Source: Kappaphycus alvarezii
Taxonomy: Eukaryota > Rhodophyta > Florideophyceae > Gigartinales > Solieriaceae
DNA length: 64,000 nucleotides
Direction of reading: 5' to 3'
NCBI GenBank assembly: GCA_002205965.3
Contig: NADL03000699.1
Location: 992,001-1,056,000 of the forward strand
Position numbers and translations under genes: made by a program. Below are positions 22,460 to 34,385 of the stretch, piece after piece. How positions within the stretch are numbered: the first letter of the stretch is position 1; each line of letters opens with the position of its first letter. The notes under the pieces were generated by a model. It ran no database searches. It saw only the letters and a program-made list of their open reading frames with translations, and had not been told where the DNA came from.

Positions 22460-24176
22460 TCGGCGTGGTATAACAGAATCGAAGTTTCTTTACTTGGTTT
22501 TAGCGTGTGGCATGAGAAGTCCAAAAGAAGTCCTATTCATGTAAGGCATATTTCCCGAAAAAAGCGTAAATGGGGTCAAATCAGTTGGATGTACAGTATC
22601 TCTTGTAATGTTAACCAGAGTATCAGCGGAAACAGGCATCTGAGAATCTGTTGCATGCGGTTTCCATTCAAGTGGCATATCAATTCAGTCACAAAACAGT
22701 AGTGGGAGTAGATTGTTTGCAAGTTTACAGGGAGGAAAACAGTAGGGTTGGTACGGTAGGACGGAATGGCTTGGAACCCAAGTACCTGGTACACCATACC
22801 CAGCAGTTTACAGAAACTTTAGAGACGAATACGCACGGTACATTGCTGGATAATTGATTTATGAGTGTCCCAGTGAAATTTGGATGGGCTCCCACTGTAC
22901 AACTGTAATATTGTGCCCAAGCAACAAGTTGCGCAAAGATTCCTGTTTCGTACGGTATGTCTGCATGTCGACAAAGAGCGCTGCTTTTCCAAAAAGAGTT
23001 ACTAATGGTAGGACCGTAAAGATTTTATAGTTACTACAAATGGTCCCATAAACACTTGACGACTAGCTGAGAGGCGTGCTGCACACTGCTTTTCTCAGAG
23101 TATACAGTACAGTACAGTGCACAGTCCATTACTGTACAGTACTGTACTGTAGATACACAATGATTGACACGTTTCCATCCGAACCTTTGTACGGTAACTA
23201 CTGTATATGACGTATACAAATTGTCATAAACTACTGTACCTTACAGTATTTGTACGCATTGTACTGTAAAAGTGGGTACACTATAACCTGCAGCTGCTCT
23301 GCTTTGTACAGTACACGCCTGACTGTTGTCATAAGACCCCCTCCCCAAAGTTCAATGTTTCCATATCCCTTTTGTTTAATCGAAAAACTTATAGTTGTAA
23401 TCGACTCAGACGGTCCAAAAACATAAGGGACCAAAGACAAAGTTTCATTTAACTTGATATGGCAGAAATTAATGGATTGGTCCTGAAAATTGCGGTGATT
23501 GATGCCATAAGACAGCTAGACAAAGCTGTTAATTTATCCCTTTGTACGTTTAGCATTTCCTCAGCTTTATAATCTCCCTTCATAGCATTTACTTTGGGAA
23601 CTCACGAAGACGATGGCTGTTGCCGTCTTTTACTCATGTTGAACTACACTAAAGACTCTACCTTTTATACCATAGAACAATATAGCTCGGAATTCCTTTC
23701 TCCTCCAGCAGATTCCTCAGTGAACTTATGATTAGTAGAACATTAGCTTTGTCACACGATATCTCGAGGCAAGATGACCATCGTAAAGTCAATAACGCGA
23801 TCTTAGGCTTGTTTATACACATCAATTGATCAATAATTGTATTTGAGACATAATGTTACGCATATACATCATCGAATGTAATACATTCATATCATGCAGA
23901 TATAAAATCAAACTAGCACAGCAAAGTAGTCAGGATTTCAGCATCTTTCATTTTCCACACTCACCGTTGATTAAAAGTCTGCTGACGCAGAGATATAGCA
24001 ACTGAAAAGGTTGAACAACGCTTTGTTAGGAAACCATCTGAAGACCTCCTTGTAAATGCTTGTCTCAGGAACACAGTACAGTCAGATCCTAACGACGGAA
24101 ATAGCAGCCTGGAACAATGAACAGCACTACTACTCCAATTTTTATAGTCAAAATCGAACAGAGCAAACGAAAAAGC
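22460..24176. other. gene-less stretch with dense TACTG/CAGTA motifs
   Basis: No supported gene. ACAGTACAGTACAGT at 23103-23118, TACTGTACAGTACTGTACTG at 23130-23150 and scattered CAGTA motifs to 23320 make this the densest area of the pentamer in the window. Confidence 0.5.
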
Positions 24177-25215
24177 ATGTCAAAAGATACCCAACCAACA
24201 TCCGAGCGGGCTCAAGTAGCCAGTCTGAGCCAGGCCGGTCTTTCAATTTCGGCAATTGTATGACAGCTGAAGCGCTCGAGAATAGTAGTGGGTTCATTCC
24301 TCAAGAATCCATACACGTGTGGAAAGCACAATTTTAGGTGAAACAGAGGTAAAAGAACGATTAGGGACGGAAGAAGGCTACTGAGAGCTGCTTCTTACTC
24401 AACATAAAGCGCCGGTGTGCTGCGAAACGAGCTCAATCTACCCATCTCAGCAGGCCGAACACGAGCCAATTTGAGCTAGGCTGCTTTCTTGCGCTACAAA
24501 AAATCAAAACTCAACCGCCGCTCCTGCAGCGACACCGATGCGCCCGAAACAAATGTGCGAGGCCTTATTCAGATAGGGACGAAAGTTTGAGGGTAAAATG
24601 GTTTGGAGCGACGAGAACCGGTTCAATTGCGATGGGCCTGATGGGGTAAAATGATACTGGTGTGATTTAAGAAGGTAAGAATTGGTTTTTATAAAAGCGC
24701 AAACATGAAGGAAATGGAGTCATGATTTGGGCAGCATTTTGCTTTCAAGGAAAAACTAATTCAGCGCAAGTTTATGTCAGACTAAATGGAGAGGAGTACG
24801 GGAAGATGTTGGAGAAGTAGTTGCTGGGTTGGGCAGATGAGAAACTGCCGATTAATAGGATTCTTATGCAAAACAATACTCCTGCCCACTCTTCCAAGGT
24901 TGCTGCAAATGTTTTCATGAGCTAGGAAATTTGTGTTTTGGAACGCCAGACAAGATTAACTGATCTAAATCCGCTCGAGAATCTACGGGAAATTATAATT
25001 AAGGCTTTTTATGCTAATAAAAGGCAGTTTACAACAATCTCTGAGTTATTGTATTGTATTTCGGATCGTTGGAACATAATTGACTTGAACAAAGTCCAAA
25101 GACTGCTCAAATCAATCCACAATCGGTGAGTTGAGTTCATTGCTAGACAATGTAGAATGGATGTGGTTTTGAGAAAACGAGAGATGGAAAACTTCGCAGA
25201 GTCCAGTAGTTTCCT
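24177..25215 (+). pseudogene. Tc1/mariner-type transposase, dead
   Basis: The whole domain order of a Tc1-like transposase can be followed across three frames. It starts M-S-K-D-T-Q-P-T-S-E-R-A-Q-V-A-S-L at 24177, with the paired-type helix-turn-helix (S-I-S-A-I-V, R-S-R-I-V-V-G-S-F-L). The catalytic part begins V-W-S-D-E-N-R-F near 24603 and continues with G-V-M-I-W-A-A-F near 24718. The second catalytic box reads M-Q-N-N-T-P-A-H near 24868, where active enzymes have Q-D-N-A-P-A-H. It ends D-L-N-P-L-E-N-L near 24964 and S-I-H-N-R near 25115. The lost second Asp, in-frame stops and frame changes make it inactive. I could not define the terminal inverted repeats. Confidence 0.85.
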
Positions 25216-26009
25216 AAGTCGCAAGCCTAATGGCCGCTGTAAAGCATTGAGTCACTGGCCCTGCCTAACCTCACCCCTTCTTACGTAGCCTTATTTCCCG
25301 CATTGACTTCTATGGCTAAGTCGCACTCGTCATATAATACCCGAAACACTTGCCCAACGCCCTGATCACCCCTTCACTCTCCCGGTGCAGAATCTGAAAG
25401 CCACAGCAACGCGCACGTACTGGAAGGATTACCTTTGCAACCCCAATCTCAACACTTGGGACCACAGTGTCGCATCTGCTGGCTGACGCGCACGCCGAAA
25501 ATCCCTTCCTTCCTTGCCTTTCCTCACTTCCCAGCACTCTGCCTCATCCAAAGTCTGAAACGTTATCTGGCTAGTTGTGCTGCCCCGAAATTTTGACCTA
25601 CTCCTCATTTACGAATGTTTACGTCGCCTCCATTGCCAGGCCCCGATACACTCCAGAGGTGACCACGCCTCGATCTGCAATTCTGGCTATGGCTTTGTGC
25701 ACTGGCAAAACACAGTCCATATTATCTTCAATGCACATGTTTCCCAGCCCGCAGGTCTCACATGTCAGCAAAAAATTACCCTCCTGCTGGCTGGCACCGC
25801 GGACTGACACGCCGATATCCTCGTTCAACCCAGAACCCCGGTCCATGGCACACCTCCGGACAAGCCTACTGCAAGCGTATCACTGTACCCTGTATCTATG
25901 CCTTTGCAATGGAATCGCCGTCGAAAAGGCTTCTGGCGCTGCGGGGTTCGCTGATGGATGAACTTTATGGTATTAGTATTTTAGGTGTCCGCTACAGGAT
26001 CAGACTATA
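25216..26009. other. unassigned stretch, possible transposon debris
   Basis: An open frame of 128 codons (25575-25961, plus) and a shadow on the other strand have no recognisable domain. The stretch is C-rich on plus, unlike the AT-rich surroundings, and ends against a LINE 3' fragment, so eroded LINE sequence is possible. Confidence 0.3.
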
Positions 26010-26066
26010 TTGTTAGCTAAGAGCTAACCAGGTGGTCCACGTCGGCCACATGCAACGACATGCGCC
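26010..26066 (-). mobile_element. short LINE 3' end fragment
   Basis: GAGCTAACCAGGTGGTCCAC followed by GTCGGCCACATGCA aligns with the stop-codon region of LINE family 1 (GAGCTAACTGGATGGACCAC near 54702). Only about 55 bp remains. Confidence 0.6.
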
Positions 26067-26289
26067 AAAAAATAGATTTTGCACTAGGCGACCAGATTTT
26101 GCAACTAAACTAAAGTCGTCCCATAAAAAAACGCTTCAAAAGAGCTTCAAAGTTAGAAAATATCAAATTTCAGAGACGAACTTCTAGTTTTTCGATTGAT
26201 TCAGGGACTTATTTCAAGAACTACTTGACTTATTTCTAATGGAACATGTGGCCTCTGTTAGGAATTAATCGTCAGGGGAAAAGACCCTC

Positions 26290-27600
26290 AGAAACAAATT
26301 ACCCCAAGAAGGAGTTGCTGGAAGCGACAAAAGTGCTACAGTGGTATATTTAAGCGAAAAAAAGAGATTGGTAAGTAAGGATGACAGTTCAAAGGGCTTC
26401 AAGTGAGTATAGAAGGGGCAGGGTCTATCACCTATGCTCTGTGAGCAGTGCTAAAGAAAAGGCTCTTGGGTCTGAATTGACTCTCAACTTTCCAACTATT
26501 TGGGAGGGACTTGTCTTGCAACTTGCTTGACATCCACAAGAGTAAGCAGTTATCTCAGTTTGTATAGACTTTTTGGCTAACCTTGAAGTCTCAAATAGAA
26601 ATTACCAAAAATTGCATCATATGGAATCGGGTGAACGAGAAAGACTAAAAACAGATACTATCGGGATAAATATCTAGAATTACTCCTGATAACCTTATTC
26701 CTCGAGATCAGAGCCAACCAATTCCTCCAAAATACCTATAACACCCATGCAGTCTGTACAGATTCCGTCGAACGGCCCAGAATGATAGATAGACTCCTTG
26801 GACATATCCAGCTCCTCCAAACACTTCTGACGACCTTAAACCTCCGCGTAATTCCCATCAAAGTAGTCATAAATAATGATTAATCTCTTAATCTATCCTC
26901 CATCCTCCACAGCAGCCCCCCACCGTTGTAAACTAGTGGCTCCGACGGTTCACCCAGTCCTCCTCGCCTTCCGATTCTTCCACATCAGCCCCAGCCTCCT
27001 CCTCTTCCACCTTCTCCTCTGCCTCCTCTTCCTCTACCTCCTCCTCTGCCTCCTCGAAGCAGGGCGAGCGGAGGGACCCACTCACGAACGCGTTCCCGGT
27101 CCATTCTTCTACAATAATAATCTCAGTAAGTTGGTCCATTGGATATCAAGTCCAGGGCGTCGAGGATCTGAGAGACTCTAGAGGACTTGGCGATGGTGTG
27201 GGACGGACGGAGGTTGGTCATGTTGAGAGAAAAGGGGGGTGAGCTGACAGGGTGGTTGGTAGCAGGGTTTTTGCTTGAACGACGTTGATGTCTAACTTTA
27301 AATAGTTCGATGCTTCACGGCCTTGGGAGGAATAAAAAATGAGATGCAATACCGCAGATTTGAATTTGTACGCAATTAGTCCAATAATAAAAACCTGCTT
27401 GATAGAATGTCGGAACTGAATTCGGAGGAAGATACGGATCACGACTTGAAAGATTTCTTTTTTGAGAAAGGAGAACCAAAATCCTCAGAGATAAAATGGA
27501 AATGGAGTTTTACAGTGAATTTGGATTCTTAAGGAAAATTCGTTTCAGGATTTTGTTCATGATAGAAAATAGGTGGGAAGAGCTGTTTTGAAAATTTGGA
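26290..27600 (-). repeat. acidic-ORF repeat, copy 2 (solo arm)
   Basis: A minus-strand arm of the same family. Its outer segment, 26311-26342 (GGAGTTGCTGGAAGCGACAA), matches 39331-39360 in reverse complement. The 3' hairpin region is at 26476-26490 (AATTGA-CTC-TCAACTT, imperfect), and the ORF is at 26695-27221. The inner end is uncertain; weak similarity to the other arms' tandem repeats occurs near 27620-27650. No transposase is recognisable next to it. Confidence 0.65.
26695..27221 (-). pseudogene. acidic-tail ORF family, copy 2
   Basis: The N-terminal block begins M-T-N-L-R-P-S at 27221 and runs to N-G-P-T-Y, where TGA closes the frame. The same frame then continues with C-R-R-M-D-R-E-R-V-R, closely matching copy 1. 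One base on, another frame opens (27139-26933) with V-E-E-W-T-G-N-A-F and a long Glu/Ala/Val run. The C-terminal box (L-E-E-L-D-M-S-K-E-S-I-Y-H, G-P-F-D-G-I-C-T-D-C-M, then I-L-E-E-L-V-G-S-D-L-E-E and TAA at 26695) is intact as text but lies after breaks. The function is unknown. Confidence 0.6.
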
Positions 27601-28600
27601 GGTCGGGGATGAAGAAGACAGAAGTTTATGGAGAGGACCGCTTACGGACCGCTCCCCTACAGAAAGGAACGGTTTTCTAACAAAAGCATCACTTTATGAA
27701 ACGGAATTGCTTTGTAAATAATAAATTACCCCAAATTTCCCCTTCCACTTGTCCCGCGCATCGCGGAAAAGTTGCAGACATATTTTGCAGTCATTCGAAC
27801 TAGAATATATCGACGCATTAGTTACACAATCTGGTCGTCTTTGGCGAACGCTATCGTGTCCCGCACATCTTTGCACGTGGCCGGCGTGGAATACACAGCT
27901 AAAACTTCGCTGGCAACATAGTCGGTTCCTACATTGGACCTTCGATATTAACGCAGTAAAGTTTCTCTCTCGATTAATTTATGAACGAGTTGCTGCCCAC
28001 ATTTTTATTATATCTGATCCCTAATTTTTCGCGAAATATTCACTGAAGGGTCCTGGTTAACAGTTGAGATCTAAATTGGTGGTCAATTACAGTAGCGCGC
28101 AATGGTGCGCGGGAAATTATTTCCACAGCAACAGCGGAACAAATCAAAGCGCTGAGGCACTAGTAGGTGCCACAAAGAATATCCCCCGTGGTGATATGAT
28201 AGCGATGAGCGATGGCTGGAAAAAATCGTTGAGAAAAAAGGCGGTCTCAGCTGAGGCGGCACAAAAGAAATCAAGAGAAGGGGGTTTGAATTGGAAAGGA
28301 GGTTCGCTCTGAGGCCCATCCTGGAGTTTGAGTGTGATTGCGGACGTACAAGTTTGCGGTCTTTTGCCTAATATTTCATGCTACAGTAATCCATCAGTTT
28401 TTTTGTACACGAAGCGGAAATATGGAGTGCTTTACTGATTAGGGATACATGAAGGCCGTTCTCCGAGACGAGGGGCACATCTGTGTACTGGATAGTCTGA
28501 AATGGAGGCAAAGTCAGGGGGGGCTATATCACGAGGCTGGTATGAGATCAGCCGTAAGAAATTCTGTGTCTTACGAAACCGTCAGTCCCTAATTTTTTGG
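27601..28600. other. unassigned stretch
   Basis: No supported gene. A plus open frame (28064-28312, 82 codons) ends in a Lys/Arg-rich tail (K-K-S-L-R-K-K-A-V) but has no domain. The segment 28395-28520 resembles 21420-21545. Confidence 0.35.
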
Positions 28601-30999
28601 ACACTATGGAAAATCCACTAAATGATAAATATTAATACATCTAGATCTCTGACGGTTGCTTCTTTTCAGTATCTAACATTTTATATTGTATAAATTGTCT
28701 TTGGGAATGGAGAAAAGAGATGTTTGTCAAAAATCCAGGATTCCAGGCATTACATGCACAAATGTGCTACATGATTTGTTCAGGGGGGTAGGTGGGGGTT
28801 TGTTTATACTTTCAAGAATCAATGGTGCGTGGGGTTGGTTTACTGCGAGTAGTGTAAAGTTTGGGAGACTTTGTTAAACCACGTCGTAAAATCCATTTTT
28901 GGCAACAGATTAACAGCAAAAAATATGGTCGAGAATACACGTAATTCGAAAAGTTGATATCTTCTACGTAAGAAAGGTTCAAAAAAGAGGATATAAGCCA
29001 ATATTTGGATGGGAAGACCAAGAAGAAGTGACCAATATTCTGAGTGGAACTGCGAAATAGGCTCAAAATTAGGTTAATTATCATGTGTAAACTATACTTC
29101 ATTCTCTTCTTGTCCTATACCTGGTACAACTGGGAGATAAACTAAAATCTTGGAGATTTGTGAAACGGTTAATACAATTCCAGGTGAACTTTGAAAAACT
29201 TAAGTGAATCCTGAGCATTTTGATTCAATAGAAGGACTTAGAGTTACAGTGGTTAAATAGCTATGAAAAAATTCAACCCTTCAAAAAGTCAAGCAGCTTT
29301 ATCATTTTGTCACTGAACGATCCTAGACCTTCCTTTATAATTATGAGAAAATTCAAGAAAGAAATCCTGAGAAAATCTGTACTCCGATACTTGACGGTTA
29401 CTCGAAATGACAAGCGAATAAATTATTGTTAGGTCATAATCACTAGATCAAAGCGAAAATAGTGGTATTATAGATGGTTTTCCTAAACTATATTGAAACT
29501 TGAAGGAGTTACTTTCTACAAAACATTAGCGATGAACTCCTTCGAGTATCGTGAGTTTCAAAGATAAAATAAAGCAGAGTGGATTTTATGGGCGACTCTT
29601 AGATATACTAAGATTTTGCAGCGATGTGTTTGGTTTCTTGTCATTAAAAGCCTGAGTGGGTTTTCTCTTTAAAAACTCTTGGAGTGATCTCCTCACTACT
29701 AACACACAATTCAAGCACAGTTCTTTAGCTAAAATATCCTCGGTAGTTTGTATTTACTACAAAGAAACCAGTACAATTTTGCTTTTGTATCCTTGTGCAA
29801 AGTTTGTCTGTAGAAATTTTGCAGTGAACTAGCAAAGCCTGGCATAAAAATTATACCCCGATAAGTACTGGCTGTCTATGAAAAGCAGGATAAATTCCTA
29901 AAAAGAGTATTAAAAAGGCAAGTTCTACAAAAAAACACAACGCAAATTCATGCTTTTGTAGGCGACACACAATTTCGTATACTATAAATATTGAACAATC
30001 CCTCTCTTTCGCCCACATTCTGTGTCAGATAAGAGTTAAGATGAAATATTGCACTTCTAAACTGGCAGATATAGTTTTTCTTGCGAAAGAATTCTGATGG
30101 GTGCTCCGCGTTTTCATATCTCTGCAAATCAGTCTGCTGGGTTATTCGAGGATATTAATAAACTGACGTCGGAACTCTAATTCCGCTGAAAGGCTTGGCA
30201 AACGAGACTTAGGTCTGTCCTTAATCTTTTATTCAAAGTCGTAGAGGGTTACATAATTATGTCGAACAGGTTCTAAGAGTCGGTAAACATCGAAAGAGGA
30301 ATATATTTCATTATATTGAGAATCAATTATGCCTAATTACGTAAGCTGTATAAAGAAAATCAGCAAAGGAGTTAGAAATCGTCCAATACGAAACTAGCGA
30401 CTGAATTAATTTTATAGTTTAAAAATCAGAGTATGTTGCATCTATTCATCTTGTCTGCAAGGTGTAAATATATCCCAACTGTGAATTATTATCATTTTTG
30501 TTTTGAAACGAAGAATCTGAGGGCACTCTCAAGGTCAAAAGGTCAAATTTAAGTTTACAGACTTGGAAGTCAATAAAAGGTCTTCCTTTATGTGTCAAAC
30601 AATCTTATTTCCATCAAGAGACAGCTTGATCTCGGTCACCTGCGCGGAAAGTTTTAATATGCAGCAAATTTAGGGTCTCTCTTGTGTGACGCAAGCTAAT
30701 TTTTGTCGCAAGGAGCTGAAAGCGTCGACTTATCCGATGGATAGGAGTAACGTAATGCTTTTCTGTACTATTTTTTGCTAGCCCCAAATCCAAAGTACGT
30801 TTGACAGAAGTGCACCTCAGCGATTAAACTTTCATCGAACTCTCGAGAGAAAGAGAGATTTTTGTATAGTTTTCATGGTCAATTATTTAAATTAAGACCC
30901 TTTCACGGCAGGGAGTCAGGTCCATTAGTTCTAATCATGCCTGTAAACCGGGATCGTTCGTGTCTGATAGAAAGAAATAGATCTACATCAGTTCTACTC
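28601..30999. other. AT-rich gene-less stretch
   Basis: No open frame longer than about 96 codons and no motif I can support. The block 29620-29970 is a dispersed repeat, listed separately. Confidence 0.5.
29620..29970 (+). repeat. dispersed repeat R, copy 1 (candidate LTR of gypsy relics)
   Basis: This block matches 40180-40720 in the same orientation. Shared tracks are TCCTCGGTAGTT..GTAT..TACTAC near 29738-29760, ACCAGT near 29768, TTGTATCCTT at 29787, CTAG..AAAGCCT..GCATAAAAAT near 29830-29850, AAGTACTGGC near 29861, and CACAACGCAAAT..CATGC near 29936-29953. Both copies lie on the 3' side of minus-strand Ty3/gypsy pol traces, as an LTR would. Confidence 0.65.
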
Positions 31000-32600
31000 A
31001 TTCCGGGCTTATCTCTTGGATGTTCATTCATAGTTCTTATCCTGTAATTTACAGAAAATCTGATTCCATGCAGTGAACTAAGTTACTCAATAAAGGAATC
31101 ATCGGGTAGGTAGAGCTCCTTAGTATATCTAAGTACGCTTTTATGTCTAAGTACGCTTTTACGAAGAGACTTCCCTTTGGCTACAGATAAGCCTTTTTAC
31201 GTCCCGAGATCAGACATTGAATCTAAGCATTGCAGTGAATACTACTAAAGTTATCAGTGAGCTTATTCGTATAGTTGTGGCATGTAGGACTAGAACCTCT
31301 TATTTTTCTTTTTATCCATAAAAAATAATATAGCCTTTGGTTATTCGTCTTTGGTGCCAAAATTTTTTACCGAAAGTGCTAATATTTAAGTGAAAATGGT
31401 TGAATCTGATGATACATATCGCTTCGATATCGTCTTAAATTTTACCTTGTTGACCAGACAATGTAATTGTATATTCTTAGCGTCTTGAAAGAAATGGTGG
31501 TGGCATCTCGGATCGTTAGTATCAATCACCTAACTGATATTAGTTACAATCAATTCTACCTTAGAATTATCAAATTAGGGCTTTGTCTGTGCCTCAAATT
31601 GTTAAAACTCTGATCCATTGCAATTGGTAAATACTCGTTTACCTTTAATACACGTGATATAAGTCGGTTCTGTTTATGTAAAGTTTTGAGCTCCCTCACA
31701 TTACACTAGAAATCTATGAAACTTAGTATATTCGTCTTGGGATCATTTGGTACTTCAACGTTTAAGGCAGTTTGAATCCTCAGTCCGGAATCTATGGTGT
31801 TCATCTCATCCCGTGCCAACTCTAAGTCTCTCATTCATTATACTTGGTTCTTAAGCTCAGTTATAGTTGCATTAAACTTTGCTAAATTAACCAGAACAAG
31901 AAGATATCTTACCAATCATTCAGGTTTCTATGTATATTTTATTGCCTTTGTAGCTAGTCTAAGGGCGAATTCGGTCTCATCTTTCTGCTTTGAAAGCCTT
32001 ATCCATTGTTATATTCGCCTAAAAGGACTATGATGACGCTCTCCCGGTCCAGTAGATTTGTAACCCTCTACTCCCTACAAAGAGATTTTGATTCCACTTT
32101 CGCTCGTGGTTTCCATCCAAGCCTTTTAAATATAGTAACCACCGTGGCCAACACGCACCAGATTGCCGTTTGCCTTGTATATCGTTGTCAATCATTAGAG
32201 GGAAGTATTCCAAACTGCTTGCATCGACAAACTGTGTAGGAATATTATATTTCATAAATTCTTCTGAGTTTTCACTACAAGCAGTACAGGTAAATTGTCT
32301 GGGTGCACGATACTTTACGACATTTCCTGATTGAATTTTATGCGGCTCGGTATTGGGACATGAAAATATATTTGTCTCAGCTCAAAATTTTAGTCCCTTT
32401 TGCACTATTTAATAGTTTTCTCTATTATTTTGGAAATCTTTGGCGCGTAATGGGCTGCGCTCTGTATATATTATCAAAACATTCTTGCAGACGGGTGCAA
32501 GAAGTGGAAATAGAGGGGCTGCAGCTACGTTCTCGTCAATAAAATCTCTTTGAGGCATTACTAGACCTATGAGTGCTGTCTTTTCGGCAAGAATCACACT
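31000..32600 (-). mobile_element. possible Ty3/gypsy pol fossil C, heavily eroded
   Basis: Minus-strand text at 32600-32000 resembles the RT-to-RNase H junction of the gypsy relics (D-E-N-V-A-A-A-P-L-F-P-L-L-A-P near 32530). The rest is AT-rich and unreadable. It is an old relic with many breaks, and the assignment is weak. Confidence 0.25.
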
Positions 32601-32934
32601 TTTTCTTTCAAAAATTCTTATATCAATATGTGATCGAGGTTATATATGATTCGAGTATCTCTAATCAGTTGAGAACAGGTATAATGGCGTCGAATACGTC
32701 CATTGTAATTCACATGATAACAACACCTGGGTTAGGAATTCGAATGAGTATTACTGACACTTTTGAACAAATAGTCTCTAAATTTAAAGAAGTTATTGTG
32801 TGGCTGTAGTTTGAATTTTAGTTCGGCTGACTTTCAGTAGGCCATAACCTAAGAATCTCTAGTAAATGAGTTTTGAGCTCTCATATAGATACAAATACTG
32901 TTAGCAGAAAGTTGGTAAGAGAGATATCCGACGC
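32601..32934. other. AT-rich spacer
   Basis: No gene is visible. The spacer separates the eroded AT-rich area from the pogo composite element. Confidence 0.4.
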
Positions 32935-33266
32935 CCACTATCCAAAAACGGAGGTGTTACGAGTGACAAAAGTGCAATAGTAAGGTATTTTGGGGGAAAA
33001 AATGTGCTGTATACGGACGAGAGACCTAGGGCAGCCAACTTTGTCCAAAAGTGGCAGGCTGCACCTTCGCCTTGCAAACAACAGATCTGCTTCCGTGTAC
33101 GTTGCAAGGCAAATGCAATGGGCTGAAATGGAAGAGGGCTCGGTGGTTCCCCCAACAATCCTAAAGGGGCAGGCTCTTCCACCTAGCTACGAGGCTTGGG
33201 AGCCGTTTATAAATTTTGGGCCCGAAGATTACTACCAACTCCGTTACTACTGGAGTATCTCTTTTG

Positions 33267-33283
33267 AAGTTGTCTGCCAACTT
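33267..33283 (-). promoter_or_regulatory. conserved 3' hairpin of copy 3
   Basis: AAGTTG and CAACTT are separated by five bases. The hairpin lies 172 bp beyond the ORF stop, matching hairpins in copies 1, 2 and 4. Confidence 0.6.
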
Positions 33284-33454
33284 GCTTGACCTCTCCATGA
33301 GGAAGCAGTTTACTCAGCTTATATAGACTTTCGGCTACCCTTAAAGTCCGAACAAAACTACAGAAGATAACAGGAAATTGCATAAAACACTTTGTGTCGA
33401 TGATATAATCTAAACAAAAGATACTTAAGAAAACGAACAATCGATCTGGTCCTC

Positions 33455-33978
33455 TTATTTCGCATTCCCTAGATCAGACCAAAACAACTCCTCCAAAATA
33501 TCCATGCTGCCCAAGCAGTCCCCACAAATATCTGTGAACGGCTCATAACTCGCTATTTCCTCCTGGGAGATATCTAAACCACTAAAGATACTCCCATCAG
33601 GTTCCAGCGTCGGCACCTCTTGGTCATTGCCGTCCAGCCCCGGCCCCACCATTCCAACACTTCCCGTGCCTCCCTTTCCCTCATCCTCCTCGTCCTCGTC
33701 CTCATCCTCGTCCTCATCCCCCTCATCGTTAACCTCGTAGACCAATCCCGGGGCTGCCCACTCCTCGAAGGTCTCCCCAGCTTCCTCCTAGACTTCCCAC
33801 TCCTGCCCCTCAGGTACCTCCTCCGCCTTCTCATCGACGCACGAATTCGATTACCTTTTTGTTTGTCGGCGTAGGTCGTCATCGCGGTCAGTAGGTCCCA
33901 AGGGAGTAGGGGAATGGAGTTTAGGGGGCGGGGGTGGCGATTTTTGGTGATGGAGGCGGAGAGGCGAAGGTTGTTCAT
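33455..33978 (-). pseudogene. acidic-tail ORF family, copy 3
   Basis: The start M-N-N-L-R-L-S-A-S-I-T-K-N-R at 33978 parallels copy 1. The G-P-T-D-R-D-D-D-L-R-R block lies in a neighbouring frame, and the acidic and C-terminal part is open from 33745 to 33455. That part holds L-V-Y-E-V-N-D-E-G-D-E-D-E, a long Asp/Glu run, G-L-D-I-S-Q-E-E-I-A-S-Y, E-P-F-T-D-I-C-G-D-C, and S-M-D-I-L-E-E-L-F-W-S-D-L-G. Stops occur between blocks. The C-terminal box is the best-kept part across copies. The function is unknown; the acidic run with a D-I-L-E-E-L-F motif resembles activation domains, which is only an inference. Confidence 0.65.
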
Positions 33979-34385
33979 TTTGGTTGTAAATGGAGTGGGA
34001 CGATTGTGGATGGAGGGTAGAGGGTGTGAGGGGGAGAGTAGTGTGTGTAGGGGTTGGTGGATCTCAAAAAAAGTTGGGTAAAATGGGTTTGAGTACGCCT
34101 TAGAGGCGGACTGTAAGTCGGTACTAAAAAGTTAAAATCGAAATTGCAGTAGCGCATTTGCGTGAAAAGGAGTGAAATTGATGAAGAAGTTAGAGAAGAA
34201 AGACGTAAAGTGCTGATTTGGAGAAGGAGATACAGTATTAAAATATCTAGGGAGGATGATAGACAAATTTGGAAAGGATGGTAAGCGGAGTCAGGGGCGG
34301 GAGCGTTGTCAGTTGCTGATCCCTTTGGGAGGACTATTTCCTGTATTACACGAGCGGAGGACCATTTCCTGTGTTACACATACAA

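Larger units (their letters stand above)
32935..34385 (-). repeat. left inverted arm (copy 3) of the composite element
   Basis: The arm carries the outer segment GGTGTTACGAGTGACAAAAG at 32953-32972, the hairpin at 33267-33283, the acidic ORF 33455-33978, and tandem units GGAGGACTATTTCCTGTATT and GGAGGACCATTTCCTGTGTT at 34329-34380. It is clearly homologous to the right arm but diverged, so the element is old. Confidence 0.65.

Noticed and set aside
26876-27181. 101-codon plus frame rich in Leu, suggestive of a membrane protein
   Set aside because: It is antisense to the Glu-rich run of acidic ORF copy 2; GAG/GAA codons read backwards as Leu and Phe.
28601-32934. Possible tRNA or small RNA genes in the AT-rich stretch
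   Set aside because: I could not find a cloverleaf with conserved arm sequences by eye; a covariance search would be needed to claim any.
33574-33978. Arg-rich, protamine-like protein on the minus strand
   Set aside because: Past the first ~30 codons it is the off-frame reading of the Glu/Asp-rich run of acidic ORF copy 3.
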